From Ruegeria sp. 6PALISEP08 (lineage in GTDB: Bacteria > Pseudomonadota > Alphaproteobacteria > Rhodobacterales > Rhodobacteraceae), in NCBI RefSeq assembly GCF_001238295.1, contig NZ_LGXZ01000017.1, positions 34,912-98,911 of the forward strand: 64,000 bases of DNA, given 5' to 3'. Both the position numbers and the translations under genes were made by a program. The notes under the pieces are model-generated. The model saw nothing but the letters and a program-made list of their open reading frames with translations, made no database searches and had not been told where the DNA came from. Of the stretch, positions 1 to 7,510 are shown piece by piece. The number at the start of each line of letters is the position of its first letter. The first letter of the stretch is position 1.

Positions 1-472
1 CGTCGCCGTTCCTGACCGCGTCCGTATAGGCCAGCGTATTGTTGATGGATTTGATCTCGACATCATCTGGTGCCAGCGCGGCAGCCACAGCGCCGTGACG
101 CCGCACACCATCCCAGTTGCTTGTCTCTAGCGCGATTTCGGCCAGGCTGCGTTGCCCTTCGAGGTTGTCGGGATATTGTTCTATCAGTCGCAGATATTGA
201 CCATAGGCGAGAGGCAGATTGCCCCGCTCTCGTTCCAGCTGCGCAAAGGTCAGGCGTGCTTCCTTGTGCTGACCGTTGAGCTTGAAAACATTTTTGAATT
301 CGACAAGCGCACGTTCGACATCACCTTGTTCCAGATGCGCCAACCCCGCCTGGAAATGAGCCTCAGCACGCTCCTCAGCGGTATCGCAGGCGCTCAGAAG
401 CAGAGATAGGCTTAGAAAGACAATCGCCAGATGATTGCCGATCGGAAAGCGGGATTTGCTTGCTGTGGTCAT
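1..472 (-). CDS. TPR-repeat lipoprotein, exosortase-locus type (partial)
   Basis: The frame is open from an ATG at 472 to the left edge with no stop, so only the first 157 codons are present. Residues 11-28 form a hydrophobic signal ending in a lipobox (L-S-A-C, Cys29), which predicts a lipid-anchored periplasmic protein. From about residue 32 the helical pattern (HFQAGLAHLEQGDVERAL, then KEARLTFAQLERERGNLPLA) is that of tetratricopeptide repeats. Large TPR lipoproteins of this kind (PrsT-like) are known companions of exosortase/PEP-CTERM exopolysaccharide loci and are thought to act in export or assembly. It lies 67 bases downstream of the sugar transferase gene on the same strand, probably in one operon. 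The upstream GGGAAC is a weak ribosome site. The exact family is inferred. Confidence 0.7.
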   Translation of the reverse strand, partial: MTTASKSRFPIGNHLAIVFLSLSLLLSACDTAEERAEAHFQAGLAHLEQGDVERALVEFKNVFKLNGQHKEARLTFAQLERERGNLPLAYGQYLRLIEQYPDNLEGQRSLAEIALETSNWDGVRRHGAVAAALAPDDVEIKSINNTLAYTDAVRNGD

Positions 473-539
473 AAAACGGGTTCCCGGCGACGAAAAATAC
501 AGAGTCCTGCTCGACTAGGCTCGGGCGCAGCCCTTGCTG

Positions 540-1229
540 TCAACAGCCGGTGCCGCGCAGAACAACAGAGACCGTTTGCACCAGGATCGATAGATCGGAG
601 GAAAGAGACATGCCTTTCCAATATTCAGCGTCGTGTTGGGCCCGTTCGGCAAACGAGGAATTGTTGCGCTTGGAAACCTGCCATTGCCCCGTGATGCCGG
701 GAAGCATCGAGTAATACAGTTCACCGGGATACAAGTCCTGCTGGTTCACCATCATCGGGCGGGGGCCGATCATGGACATCTCACCCACAAGAACGTTCCA
801 GAACTGCGGCAACTCATCCATCGAAGTTTTGCGCAGGAAAGTACCGAATTTGATGATGCGTGGGTCATTGCGCAGCTTCTGGTTTCGGTTCCACTCTTCA
901 CGCGCTTCGGGATTGGCATCCAGATACTTCTGGAGCACCGCATCAGCGTCATGCACCATTGTGCGGATCTTCAGCATTTTGAAAATCTTGCCGTTCTTGC
1001 CAACTCGCTCCTGTCGGTAAAACGGCGTCACGCCCTGCAAGGCCAGAAATACGGCCAAAAGCGCAATCATTGGAACGACGAACGGCGCTGCAAGCAGCGT
1101 AAACGCAATATCAAAGATGCGTTTTCCGGCACCCCTGTAGAACCCCGAATATTGCACTGAGGTTGGCATAACAGAGATGCTAGAGTAGCCCGCGCCAGCG
1201 TCGGCCACGTCTTTCGAATGACTTGTCAC
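540..1229 (-). CDS. ExoY-like undecaprenyl-phosphate sugar transferase
   Basis: This enzyme should start polysaccharide repeat-unit synthesis by moving a sugar 1-phosphate from a UDP-sugar to undecaprenyl phosphate in the inner membrane. The 229-residue length equals the short ExoY/WcaJ-core type without the N-terminal four-helix region. One membrane segment lies at about residues 40-66. Downstream are the family motifs RVGKNGKIFKMLKIRTM, then DELPQFWNVL and MSMIGPRPM, and the C-terminal PGITGQWQVS block (PF02397). It starts an operon with the TPR lipoprotein and diverges from the ATPase, chain-length and kinase genes, so both operons can share the 1230-1806 control region. The sugar used cannot be told from sequence. 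The family call is firm. Confidence 0.92.
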   Translation of the reverse strand: MTSHSKDVADAGAGYSSISVMPTSVQYSGFYRGAGKRIFDIAFTLLAAPFVVPMIALLAVFLALQGVTPFYRQERVGKNGKIFKMLKIRTMVHDADAVLQKYLDANPEAREEWNRNQKLRNDPRIIKFGTFLRKTSMDELPQFWNVLVGEMSMIGPRPMMVNQQDLYPGELYYSMLPGITGQWQVSKRNNSSFAERAQHDAEYWKGMSLSSDLSILVQTVSVVLRGTGC

Positions 1230-1806
1230 TATTTAAACCCCCAACACACACTAATACTCACGAACCACTTACCAAACTTAGGAACAGAACACGCTCGACC
1301 TCAATTACATATACTAAAAGTCTTGTTTTTTTATGTTACTTCGACCCTGCGCTTACACCCTCGCGGGGCCACTTTCCCGTAACCAAGTGTTAACAAATTC
1401 AGTCTGGCTTGCAAAACAATAATACGGACACGCACACCTCAGAGCCACTGAATACAAGCGTTTTCTGACGGTATCGTGAAACTTTGCCTAGCTGATCTGT
1501 TGAAAGTGACCGAGTCACCGTTTCACATATAGTAACAATCGGTGAAATTTTGTGCTTTTAGGTCCGAAACTGGACTCTTCGAGACCTTTTTGCCCGTGTT
1601 CAGGCCAGATTTCTGCGGTTCCATCGCCGGCCTTTTTCCAAAGGCGTAGATGGAAACAATTGCGGGAAATAATTCTGATTGAGGGGGAGGGCAGGTCAAT
1701 TCACCGCGTGTGCAGTTTAGTGGTGCCTGCTATCTTGATTTTGTGGCAAAGTCGTACCCAAGTACTTTTTGTTTATGTGATGTGTTCTTTATGTGAAGGA
1801 TTTCTG
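1230..1806. promoter_or_regulatory. Divergent control region with inverted repeats
   Basis: This gap separates the sugar-transferase operon from the ATPase operon and must hold both promoters. It is AT-rich around 1260-1400. At 1501-1525 lies an imperfect inverted repeat, TGAAA-GTGAC-CGA-GTCAC-CG-TTTCA. A further inverted half-site, GTGAAA at 1542-1547, pairs with TTTCAC at 1521-1526. Three related half-sites in 47 bases look like a repressor or activator binding site. No regulator gene is adjacent, and no sigma-70 -35/-10 pair can be called with confidence. Confidence 0.4.
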
Positions 1807-2742
1807 GTGGTTCAGAGTATGAGTTCGGATAATCTCCAGGGGGCCGGTGCAAGGTTTGACAAGGCGGAAGGTAACCGAGGTGCAATGGCGTCCAGCGACG
1901 GGTTTTATCTAGATTATTTCGGGCTCAACCAGCGGCCCTTCACACTGCTTCCAGATCCTGGATTCATGTACTGGTCACCGCTGCACAAGCGCGGTTATTC
2001 GGTGTTGCAATTCGGTATAATGAGCTGCGCACCAATTACAGTGCTTACGGGTGAGATCGGGGCTGGGAAAACAACCCTGGTACAGCATCTTCTCAGTGAA
2101 ATGGAAGATTCGATCACCGTTGGGCTGATCTCGAATGCGCAAGGCGGTCGGGGAGAGCTATTACAATGGGTCCTGCATGCTTTAGGCCTGCCAATCGACA
2201 ACGACGCCCCTTATGTGCAGCTGTTTCGGGAACTACAGGATTTCCTGGTCGCGGAATATGCAGAAGGGCGGCGCGTGGTTCTGATCTTCGACGAAGCGCA
2301 GAACCTGACTGTCGAAGGTTTGGAAGAAATCCGCATGCTGACCAATATCAATGCAAACACGGATGAGTTGATTCAGCTTGTTCTGGTTGGCCAGCCTGAA
2401 TTGCGCGACATGGTTCTGGATCCCAAAATGCGCCAGCTAACGCAGCGTGTGGCCGCAAGTTTTCACCTGGAGCGGATGGATGAAGAGTCGGTTGAAGCCT
2501 ATATTGGGCACAGGATGAAAACGGCTGGCGGTTCGGGCGGCGAGTTTTCAAAAGAAGCCTGCGAGCTGATCTTTCAGCAGACCCGCGGTGTTCCTCGCCT
2601 GGTAAATCAGTTTTGCGATTTCGCCCTGCTCTATGCCTGGACCAATGAAGCGGAAAGAGTCGATGAGGGGGTTGTGAATCAAGTGGTCGACGACGGTGTG
2701 TTCTTTGGAGGAAATTCACTCGAGAAGGAGCTGATAGTCTGA
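1807..2742 (+). CDS. ExeA-like AAA ATPase of exosortase EPS loci
   Basis: A P-loop ATPase of the ExeA/GspA kind regularly found in exosortase-associated exopolysaccharide loci, probably a cytoplasmic partner of the chain-length and kinase proteins. The usual N-terminal signature YLDYFGLNQRPFTLLPDP is present, then Walker A GEIGAGKTT at about residues 82-90 and Walker B VVLIFDEAQNL, with a sensor-like LVLVGQPEL. I chose the GTG at 1807 because GAAGGA at 1795-1800 sits six bases before it. ATG codons at 1819 and 1885 are alternatives. The open frame extends back to a GTG at 1552 but that part has no family resemblance. The next gene starts one base after the stop, so the two are coupled. Confidence 0.85.
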   Translation: MVQSMSSDNLQGAGARFDKAEGNRGAMASSDGFYLDYFGLNQRPFTLLPDPGFMYWSPLHKRGYSVLQFGIMSCAPITVLTGEIGAGKTTLVQHLLSEMEDSITVGLISNAQGGRGELLQWVLHALGLPIDNDAPYVQLFRELQDFLVAEYAEGRRVVLIFDEAQNLTVEGLEEIRMLTNINANTDELIQLVLVGQPELRDMVLDPKMRQLTQRVAASFHLERMDEESVEAYIGHRMKTAGGSGGEFSKEACELIFQQTRGVPRLVNQFCDFALLYAWTNEAERVDEGVVNQVVDDGVFFGGNSLEKELIV

Positions 2743-2743
2743 C

Positions 2744-4285
2744 ATGAGCCCTGTTCGTTATTACTTCTCCATTTTTCTGAGACGGTTTCAGTATTTCCTC
2801 GTTGTGGCGACGATTGTCTCTGCGCTTTCGATCACTGTCGCGATGATCCTGCCACCATCCTATGTTTCACAGATGCGGCTGATCGTTGAATCTCCACAGA
2901 TTCCGGGCAGTCTGGCCGCCAGTACCGTTACGACACCGGCGTTCGAGCAACTGCAGATCGTCGAACAACGGCTACTGACGCGCCCTGTCCTTCTGGACAT
3001 TTCCCGAAAGTTCGCAGTGCTGCCAAATCAGGAAGAAGCCAGCCCTGACGATATCATCAATGAGTTGCGTGCCAAAACAAGTGTGCGTATCTCGGCCGGT
3101 CGCAATCAGGCGAACCTGATGACCATCACATTTGAAGGCAGAACCGGGCAAATAGCAGCCGGGGTGCTGAATGAATACCTGACGGAAATTCAGAAGCTTG
3201 ATGTTACCTATCGCAAAGAACGCGCTTCGGACACGCTGGAATTCTTTGAACAGGAGGTTGAGCGTCTGAGCGATGAGCTCGACAAACGCAGCGCGCGGAT
3301 TCTTGAGTTCCAGCAGGAGAATTCCGGCGCTTTGCCTTCCAGCCTACAGTTCCGGATGGCACAGCAGGCGTCGTTGCAGACCAACCTTCAGCAAACGGAT
3401 CAGCAGATTTTTTCGCTCCGCGATCAGCGTGAAAAACTTCTGAATATCTATAGTACGACTGGCCAGATCACGACCGCCGTACAGCAGCCTCAGACACAGG
3501 CGCAGCAGCAGCTCAATCAGTTGCGCAACCAGTTGGATAATCAGCTGGGAATCTATTCTGAAACCAGCCCGCAGATTAAGATATTGCGGGCCCGGATAAG
3601 CCGTCTGGAAGAAGTTGTTTCAAATGAACAGGCCACCAACGCTGCGCCATCTGGCCAACAGACGGGTAATTCGACGCTCGATCTTCAACTGGCCCAGCTT
3701 GATTCACAGATAGCTGCACTTGAATCCCAACGGGCTATAACTGAGGAAAGCCTTGGAAAAGTAACTCTGACAATCGATCAGACACCGGCAAACGCAATCA
3801 CGCTGGCGGAGCTGCAGCGTGATCACAGTAACATCCAGGCTCAGTATAACACTGCAGTCAGCCGCTTGGCATCGGCCTCTACCGGCGAGCGCATTGAAGT
3901 CACCTCGCAGGGGCAGCGTATTTCGGTGATCGAACATCCCGCCGTGCCAAGTTCGCCAACCAAACCCAACCGCCTGATGATTGCAGGCGGCGGGACGTTA
4001 TTTGGCATTGCGCTGGGGTTGGGGCTGGTTGTCTTGCTGGAGTTGTTGAACAAGGCTGCGCGCCGGCCAGAAGACTTGATTAATAAGCTGGACGTTTGGC
4101 CAATCGCCACCATCCCTTATGTGCGTTCCAAGGGCGAAGTGGTGATGCAGCGGATGACCTGGGTGAGCGTTGTTCTAGCGATCCTGGTGGGTGTGTCCGC
4201 AGGGGTTTGGGCTGTACATACTTACTATCTACCGTTGGATTTGATTACTGAGAGAGTAATCGACAAGCTGGAGGTATATTGGTGA
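2744..4285 (+). CDS. Wzz/GumC-type chain-length determinant
   Basis: A polysaccharide co-polymerase that controls chain length in the inner membrane. One membrane segment lies at about residues 17-37. It is followed by the Wzz domain and a long periplasmic stretch rich in Gln, Leu and Glu with coiled-coil character (about 155-310, for example ERLSDELDKRSARILEFQQ). A Pro-containing block VIEHPAVPSSPTKPNR then leads into the second membrane segment near 410-430. A third hydrophobic segment at about 470-490 is followed by a short tail. The 513-residue length fits the exosortase-locus chain-length family. It lacks an attached kinase domain, and that activity is supplied by the next gene, 31 bases downstream. 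Call firm. Confidence 0.9.
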   Translation: MSPVRYYFSIFLRRFQYFLVVATIVSALSITVAMILPPSYVSQMRLIVESPQIPGSLAASTVTTPAFEQLQIVEQRLLTRPVLLDISRKFAVLPNQEEASPDDIINELRAKTSVRISAGRNQANLMTITFEGRTGQIAAGVLNEYLTEIQKLDVTYRKERASDTLEFFEQEVERLSDELDKRSARILEFQQENSGALPSSLQFRMAQQASLQTNLQQTDQQIFSLRDQREKLLNIYSTTGQITTAVQQPQTQAQQQLNQLRNQLDNQLGIYSETSPQIKILRARISRLEEVVSNEQATNAAPSGQQTGNSTLDLQLAQLDSQIAALESQRAITEESLGKVTLTIDQTPANAITLAELQRDHSNIQAQYNTAVSRLASASTGERIEVTSQGQRISVIEHPAVPSSPTKPNRLMIAGGGTLFGIALGLGLVVLLELLNKAARRPEDLINKLDVWPIATIPYVRSKGEVVMQRMTWVSVVLAILVGVSAGVWAVHTYYLPLDLITERVIDKLEVYW

Positions 4286-4316
4286 TTTCTGTCCTCGTTA
4301 AGTTAGGGAAACTGTA

Positions 4317-5144
4317 ATGGAACGTCTTCAGCAGGCGATTCAGAAAGCCCGTGAGGCGCGCGACAGTCGCCAACCACAACCTCTGCCGTTGACTGACGAG
4401 CAGCGCCATGTTCCTGAGACGAATGCAGATGAGGATATCTGGCTGTCGGTACCAGAGATCAAAATTGAGTCACGCCTAATATCCCGCAGCCGCCTGATGT
4501 CATATCGTGGCGGGCCCAGTGCAACGCCCTATGACATGCTGCGAACCAAGATGTTACAGCAGATCCAGTCCAACGGCTGGCGCCGTGTGGCCATCACGTC
4601 GCCTTACAGCGGGTGCGGCAAGAGTACGACAGCAGCGAATCTGGCCTTTAGCCTGGGACGGCAGGAAGATCTGCGGACGATAGTGATAGATTTCGACATG
4701 CGACGCCGGGGGTTAGCCGAGATTCTGCAACAATCGGGCAAGTACAGCATGGCGGACGTCATTCAGGGGAACGTGCCTTTTCATGAGCATGCTCTGCGCC
4801 ACGGGGAAAACGTGATTTTCGGCCTGAACTACACGCCGACACGCAACCCGGCCGAGATTCTGCAAAGCAAGCGGATGATCGAGACACTGGAGCAGATCGA
4901 AGCCGAATACAAACCTGATATCATGTTGTTCGACACACCGCCGCTGATGGCGAGCGACGACAGTCACGGGTTCCTGAGAAATGTCAATTGTGCCCTGCTT
5001 CTGGCAGCCGCAGAAGAGACCAGCATCGACCACATCGATGTTGCCGAGCAGCAGTTGGCAGAGCTGACAAAGGTCATGGGGATCGTGTTGAACAAATGCC
5101 GTTACATCAGCGGGGCATTCGGCCATGAGTACGGCAGCTACTGA
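4317..5144 (+). CDS. CpsD/CapB-type tyrosine autokinase (BY-kinase)
   Basis: A bacterial tyrosine kinase expected to work with the preceding membrane co-polymerase and to control polymer length by cycles of autophosphorylation. Walker A SPYSGCGKSTT lies at residues 95-105, Walker A' IVIDFDMRR near 122-130, and Walker B IMLFDTPP near 202-209. The C-terminus carries only a few tyrosines (YISGAF, then GHEYGSY), fewer than the Tyr clusters of Wzc or CpsD, so phosphorylation capacity may be limited. AGGGA before the ATG at 4317 supports the start. The last 20 bases overlap the next glycosyltransferase gene in another frame, which ties their translation together. Confidence 0.88.
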   Translation: MERLQQAIQKAREARDSRQPQPLPLTDEQRHVPETNADEDIWLSVPEIKIESRLISRSRLMSYRGGPSATPYDMLRTKMLQQIQSNGWRRVAITSPYSGCGKSTTAANLAFSLGRQEDLRTIVIDFDMRRRGLAEILQQSGKYSMADVIQGNVPFHEHALRHGENVIFGLNYTPTRNPAEILQSKRMIETLEQIEAEYKPDIMLFDTPPLMASDDSHGFLRNVNCALLLAAAEETSIDHIDVAEQQLAELTKVMGIVLNKCRYISGAFGHEYGSY

Positions 5145-5994
5145 CGCGGTCATTATTCCCCACTACAACGATCTGCCCAGGCTGCAGAGATGCCTTCAGG
5201 CCCTCAGAGAGAATGACCTGACGGCGACGGAAGTTGTTGTTGTCGATAATGCATCCCCCGTTTCGTTGGACGGCATACAGCGGGCCTTTCCCGAGGTGTG
5301 CTTTGTGGTGGAGCCCCAGAAAGGCGCGGCCCATGCCCGTAATCGCGGCGTGGCGGAAACTACTGCGTCACGGCTGTTCTTCATCGATGCGGATTGTGTT
5401 CCCGCGCCGGACTGGCTCACAGTCGGGCGCCGAATTGCGGACCACGCCGATCTGATTGGCGGGCGGGTCGATGTCTTTGACGAAACCCCGCCCCCACGCA
5501 ATGGCGCCGAGGCGTTCGAGGCGGTGTTTGCCTTCAACTTTCGCCGCTATATCGAGGTGCAGGGGTTTTCCGGTGCGGGCAACCTGCTGACCCGGCGCGA
5601 TGTGTTTGATGCAATCGGCGGATTCATCAACGGCGTATCGGAAGATCGCGAATGGACCATGCGCGCGGTCGCCCGGGGCTACAGTCTGATTTACGAAGAC
5701 ACGTTTCAGGTCAGCCACCCATCGCGGCAGGATTGGCCCGCCCTCAGGGCGAAATGGCGTCGCACGACACAAGAGGCCTATCAGTTGAACGGAACAGATG
5801 CTGTTGCACGGCTTCGATGGGCGTTTCGCGGACTGGCCATGCCCGCCAGTGCGATCGCACATACTCCCAAGGTTTTATCCAGCAACAAACTCACGTCACC
5901 TGGCGAGGTTCTGCGAGCGACATCCACGTTGTTCAGGCTCAGATGTCAGCGGATGGTCTGGATGCTGCGTCAGGCTGCTGGCGGCAATATCTGA
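5125..5994 (+). CDS. GT2 family glycosyltransferase
   Basis: A GT-A fold glycosyltransferase that should add a sugar to the lipid-linked repeat on the cytoplasmic face. The N-terminus DAVIIPHYNDLPRLQRCL and VVVVDNAS form the nucleotide-binding half, and FFIDADC supplies the metal-binding DAD. SGAGNLLTRRDVFDAIGGF and SEDREWTMRA are the usual acceptor-side motifs, the latter carrying the ED general-base pair. No transmembrane segment is obvious. The start at 5125 lies inside the kinase gene. It is the last plus-strand gene of the exosortase EPS operon. The donor and acceptor are unknown. Confidence 0.88.
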   Translation: MSTAATDAVIIPHYNDLPRLQRCLQALRENDLTATEVVVVDNASPVSLDGIQRAFPEVCFVVEPQKGAAHARNRGVAETTASRLFFIDADCVPAPDWLTVGRRIADHADLIGGRVDVFDETPPPRNGAEAFEAVFAFNFRRYIEVQGFSGAGNLLTRRDVFDAIGGFINGVSEDREWTMRAVARGYSLIYEDTFQVSHPSRQDWPALRAKWRRTTQEAYQLNGTDAVARLRWAFRGLAMPASAIAHTPKVLSSNKLTSPGEVLRATSTLFRLRCQRMVWMLRQAAGGNI

Positions 5995-6001
5995 ATAACC
6001 C

Positions 6002-6029
6002 AAAAGAAAAGGGACCGCACTGCGGCCCC
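6002..6029 (-). terminator. Rho-independent terminator
   Basis: Read on the minus strand this is an eight-pair stem (GGGGCCGC / GCGGTCCC with one G-U pair), a three-base loop, and then TTTTCTTTT. It lies about 30 bases past the stop of the VPLPA-CTERM gene and should end its transcript. On the plus strand the stem has one mismatch and no T run, so it is a poorer terminator for the GT2 gene. Confidence 0.75.
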
Positions 6030-6059
6030 TCATCCAGAAAGGTCAAGTTACTGTTTTGC

Positions 6060-6593
6060 TCAGGCCATCTTGCGGCGGCGTGTCAACGCCAAACCACCCA
6101 GCGCGGTCAGCAACAGAAGACCACCGGCAGGCAGCGGAACCGCCGATACGTCAAAGTCAAACGTAATCGGGCCACCGTTTGCCGACTGTGAATCAGCCCA
6201 GCTGAACACCAGGTTCTGGCTCAGGCTATTCGGTGCTACGCTGCTGAAGAGCGTACGGAGCGTTGTCTGAATGCCGCCCAGAATTGAGGTCGATGCCAGA
6301 ACGTTGCCAGGATTGGCCGCATCGACCCAGCTCATTGTCAGACCGGTGAACGTGCCCAGCACGTTGATTGTAACAGATGCGTTCGCGGTCGCTTTAAGCG
6401 GATCAAGCGGTGATGTGAAGTTCACCGAATACATGCCGGGGCCACCATTGGTGCCGACAGTACCGATAAAAAGATTATCAGACTTAATGTCATAACTGTT
6501 GTTAGGCTGGACCACGGTCAGCGCGCTGGCTGATCCTGTCATCACTACGGCAGCGAAAAGCGCCGCAGCCATCATTTTCAAAGATTTGAGCAT
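6060..6593 (-). CDS. VPLPA-CTERM sorting-signal secreted protein
   Basis: A secreted protein with a signal peptide at residues 1-24 (cleavage likely after SASA), a 125-residue Thr/Ser/Asn-rich beta-type body, and a C-terminal sorting signal: VPLPA at 152-156, a hydrophobic helix at 157-170, then RRRK. This tripartite tail is the VPLPA-CTERM signal known from Rhodobacterales and processed by an exosortase (XrtD class). The protein is probably released into, or attached to, the exopolysaccharide matrix. The start at 6593 is preceded by GGGTGGGAA. An in-frame start at 6626 would put eleven extra residues before the signal and is less likely. The gene is transcribed alone and is followed by a clear terminator. 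No exosortase is in the window. Confidence 0.9.
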   Translation of the reverse strand: MLKSLKMMAAALFAAVVMTGSASALTVVQPNNSYDIKSDNLFIGTVGTNGGPGMYSVNFTSPLDPLKATANASVTINVLGTFTGLTMSWVDAANPGNVLASTSILGGIQTTLRTLFSSVAPNSLSQNLVFSWADSQSANGGPITFDFDVSAVPLPAGGLLLLTALGGLALTRRRKMA

Positions 6594-7132
6594 AAATTCC
6601 CACCCTCGACCTTTTTGCACACACAATTTACACGCATCTATAGCGTGAACTCTAACTCTCTAAATGTTTACTTTATCTTTACCCTCTTGCGAAGACTTTT
6701 TTGAAAAAATGCGGCAATTTTGGGGCATTAGGGTGCTTCATGAGGTGCAATAAGGGCATAATATTGAGTTTGTTTCCGATCTGGTGACGAATCTAGCGCG
6801 AATCCGGCTTTTGCGAGGCGCGCCGACCTGAGGTCATCTTATTTTGAGGCAACCCTCAGGATCAGGCTTTTGCGATTTTTGTGAATAGGAAACAATGCCA
6901 TTTGTATGTCGATATTGTATGCTTCCAATGCCTTCCTGAACCTTTGTCATGCGCATCTGGCGGGGAAAAAGCACTTAAGCAGGGAACCGGCCATATTTCT
7001 CCTTCGGTGCTTGGGAAGATTCGTGTAGCGTTGAGCCGTTATTATGAGAAGTTCAGGCACGCATTCTCTATCGGAATTTACCGTTTAGTCGTTTGTTTGT
7101 AGTGCCCGCCTGTTAACGAGGAGATGTTGCGA
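6594..7132. other. Intergenic region, no supported gene
   Basis: This AT-richer gap holds the promoter side of the VPLPA-CTERM gene. A T/A-rich stretch at 6655-6725 is the most promoter-like part, but no clean -35/-10 pair can be called. A short plus-strand frame (6881-7102) has no recognisable motif and no good ribosome site, so I do not call it. GAGGAG at 7118-7123 belongs to the remnant that starts at 7133. Confidence 0.5.
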
Positions 7133-7291
7133 ATGGGGGTTGGCCAGAACATAACCGCAGACAATGCACACTGGACCTTTGGGGGTAATGTTCCCGATAC
7201 TTTTGTCGACCACATCAAGCTGTCCGTGCCGCTTTATGAAATGGGCCATGGCCTGATTTGCCAAGTTTCGGATTTCTTGGCGCAATTTTGA
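7133..7291 (+). pseudogene. Remnant of a class I methyltransferase N-terminus
   Basis: Fifty-two codons start at an ATG with GAGGAG nine bases upstream. The text ITADNAHWTFGGNV, FVDHIKLSVPLYEMGH and LICQVSDF resembles the N-terminal region that precedes the SAM-binding motif in a family of class I methyltransferases. The frame stops before any glycine-rich SAM motif, and none of the three frames downstream restores it. It is therefore a truncated relic. A tiny functional peptide cannot be excluded but nothing supports it. The identification is by memory of the family pattern and should be checked by search. Confidence 0.45.
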
Positions 7292-7404
7292 GCCGGAACC
7301 GAGGCGAGATGAGCCTGTCTATGGCCTGATTGACGGAGGCAACCAAGAACGCTGATGAACGCGTCCGATTTCAATCCCAACGACATGAGATTCAATTCAA
7401 AGCG

Positions 7405-7503
7405 GCGTCAGTCGGCTGGACAACACAGGTGGCGCTGGAAGACGGGATGAAAGTGGCAATTGCATATTTCCAGCGCACGGTATTGGGAATGAAGGAGCTG
7501 TAG
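7405..7503 (+). pseudogene. Remnant of an SDR sugar epimerase/decarboxylase C-terminus
   Basis: The frame ending at the TAG 7501-7503 reads VGWTTQVALEDGMKVAIAYF and then QRTV. That is the usual C-terminal pattern (LGW-x-P-x-VxLE-GL-x-T-xx-YF) of UDP-glucuronate decarboxylases and dTDP-glucose dehydratases. No start codon, NAD-binding motif or YxxxK exists upstream, so only about 30 codons of a former gene survive. With the methyltransferase relic just before it, this marks a scar of recombination or deletion directly before the next intact gene. The left end of the remnant is approximate. Confidence 0.4.
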
Positions 7504-7510
7504 GACAGCA

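Noticed and set aside
1552..1806. N-terminal extension of the ATPase gene from a GTG at 1552
   Set aside because: The added 85 residues have no likeness to the family, and a good ribosome site points to 1807.
6881..7102. 73-codon plus-strand frame in the gap after the VPLPA gene
   Set aside because: No family likeness, poor start context, and it ends just before the methyltransferase relic.
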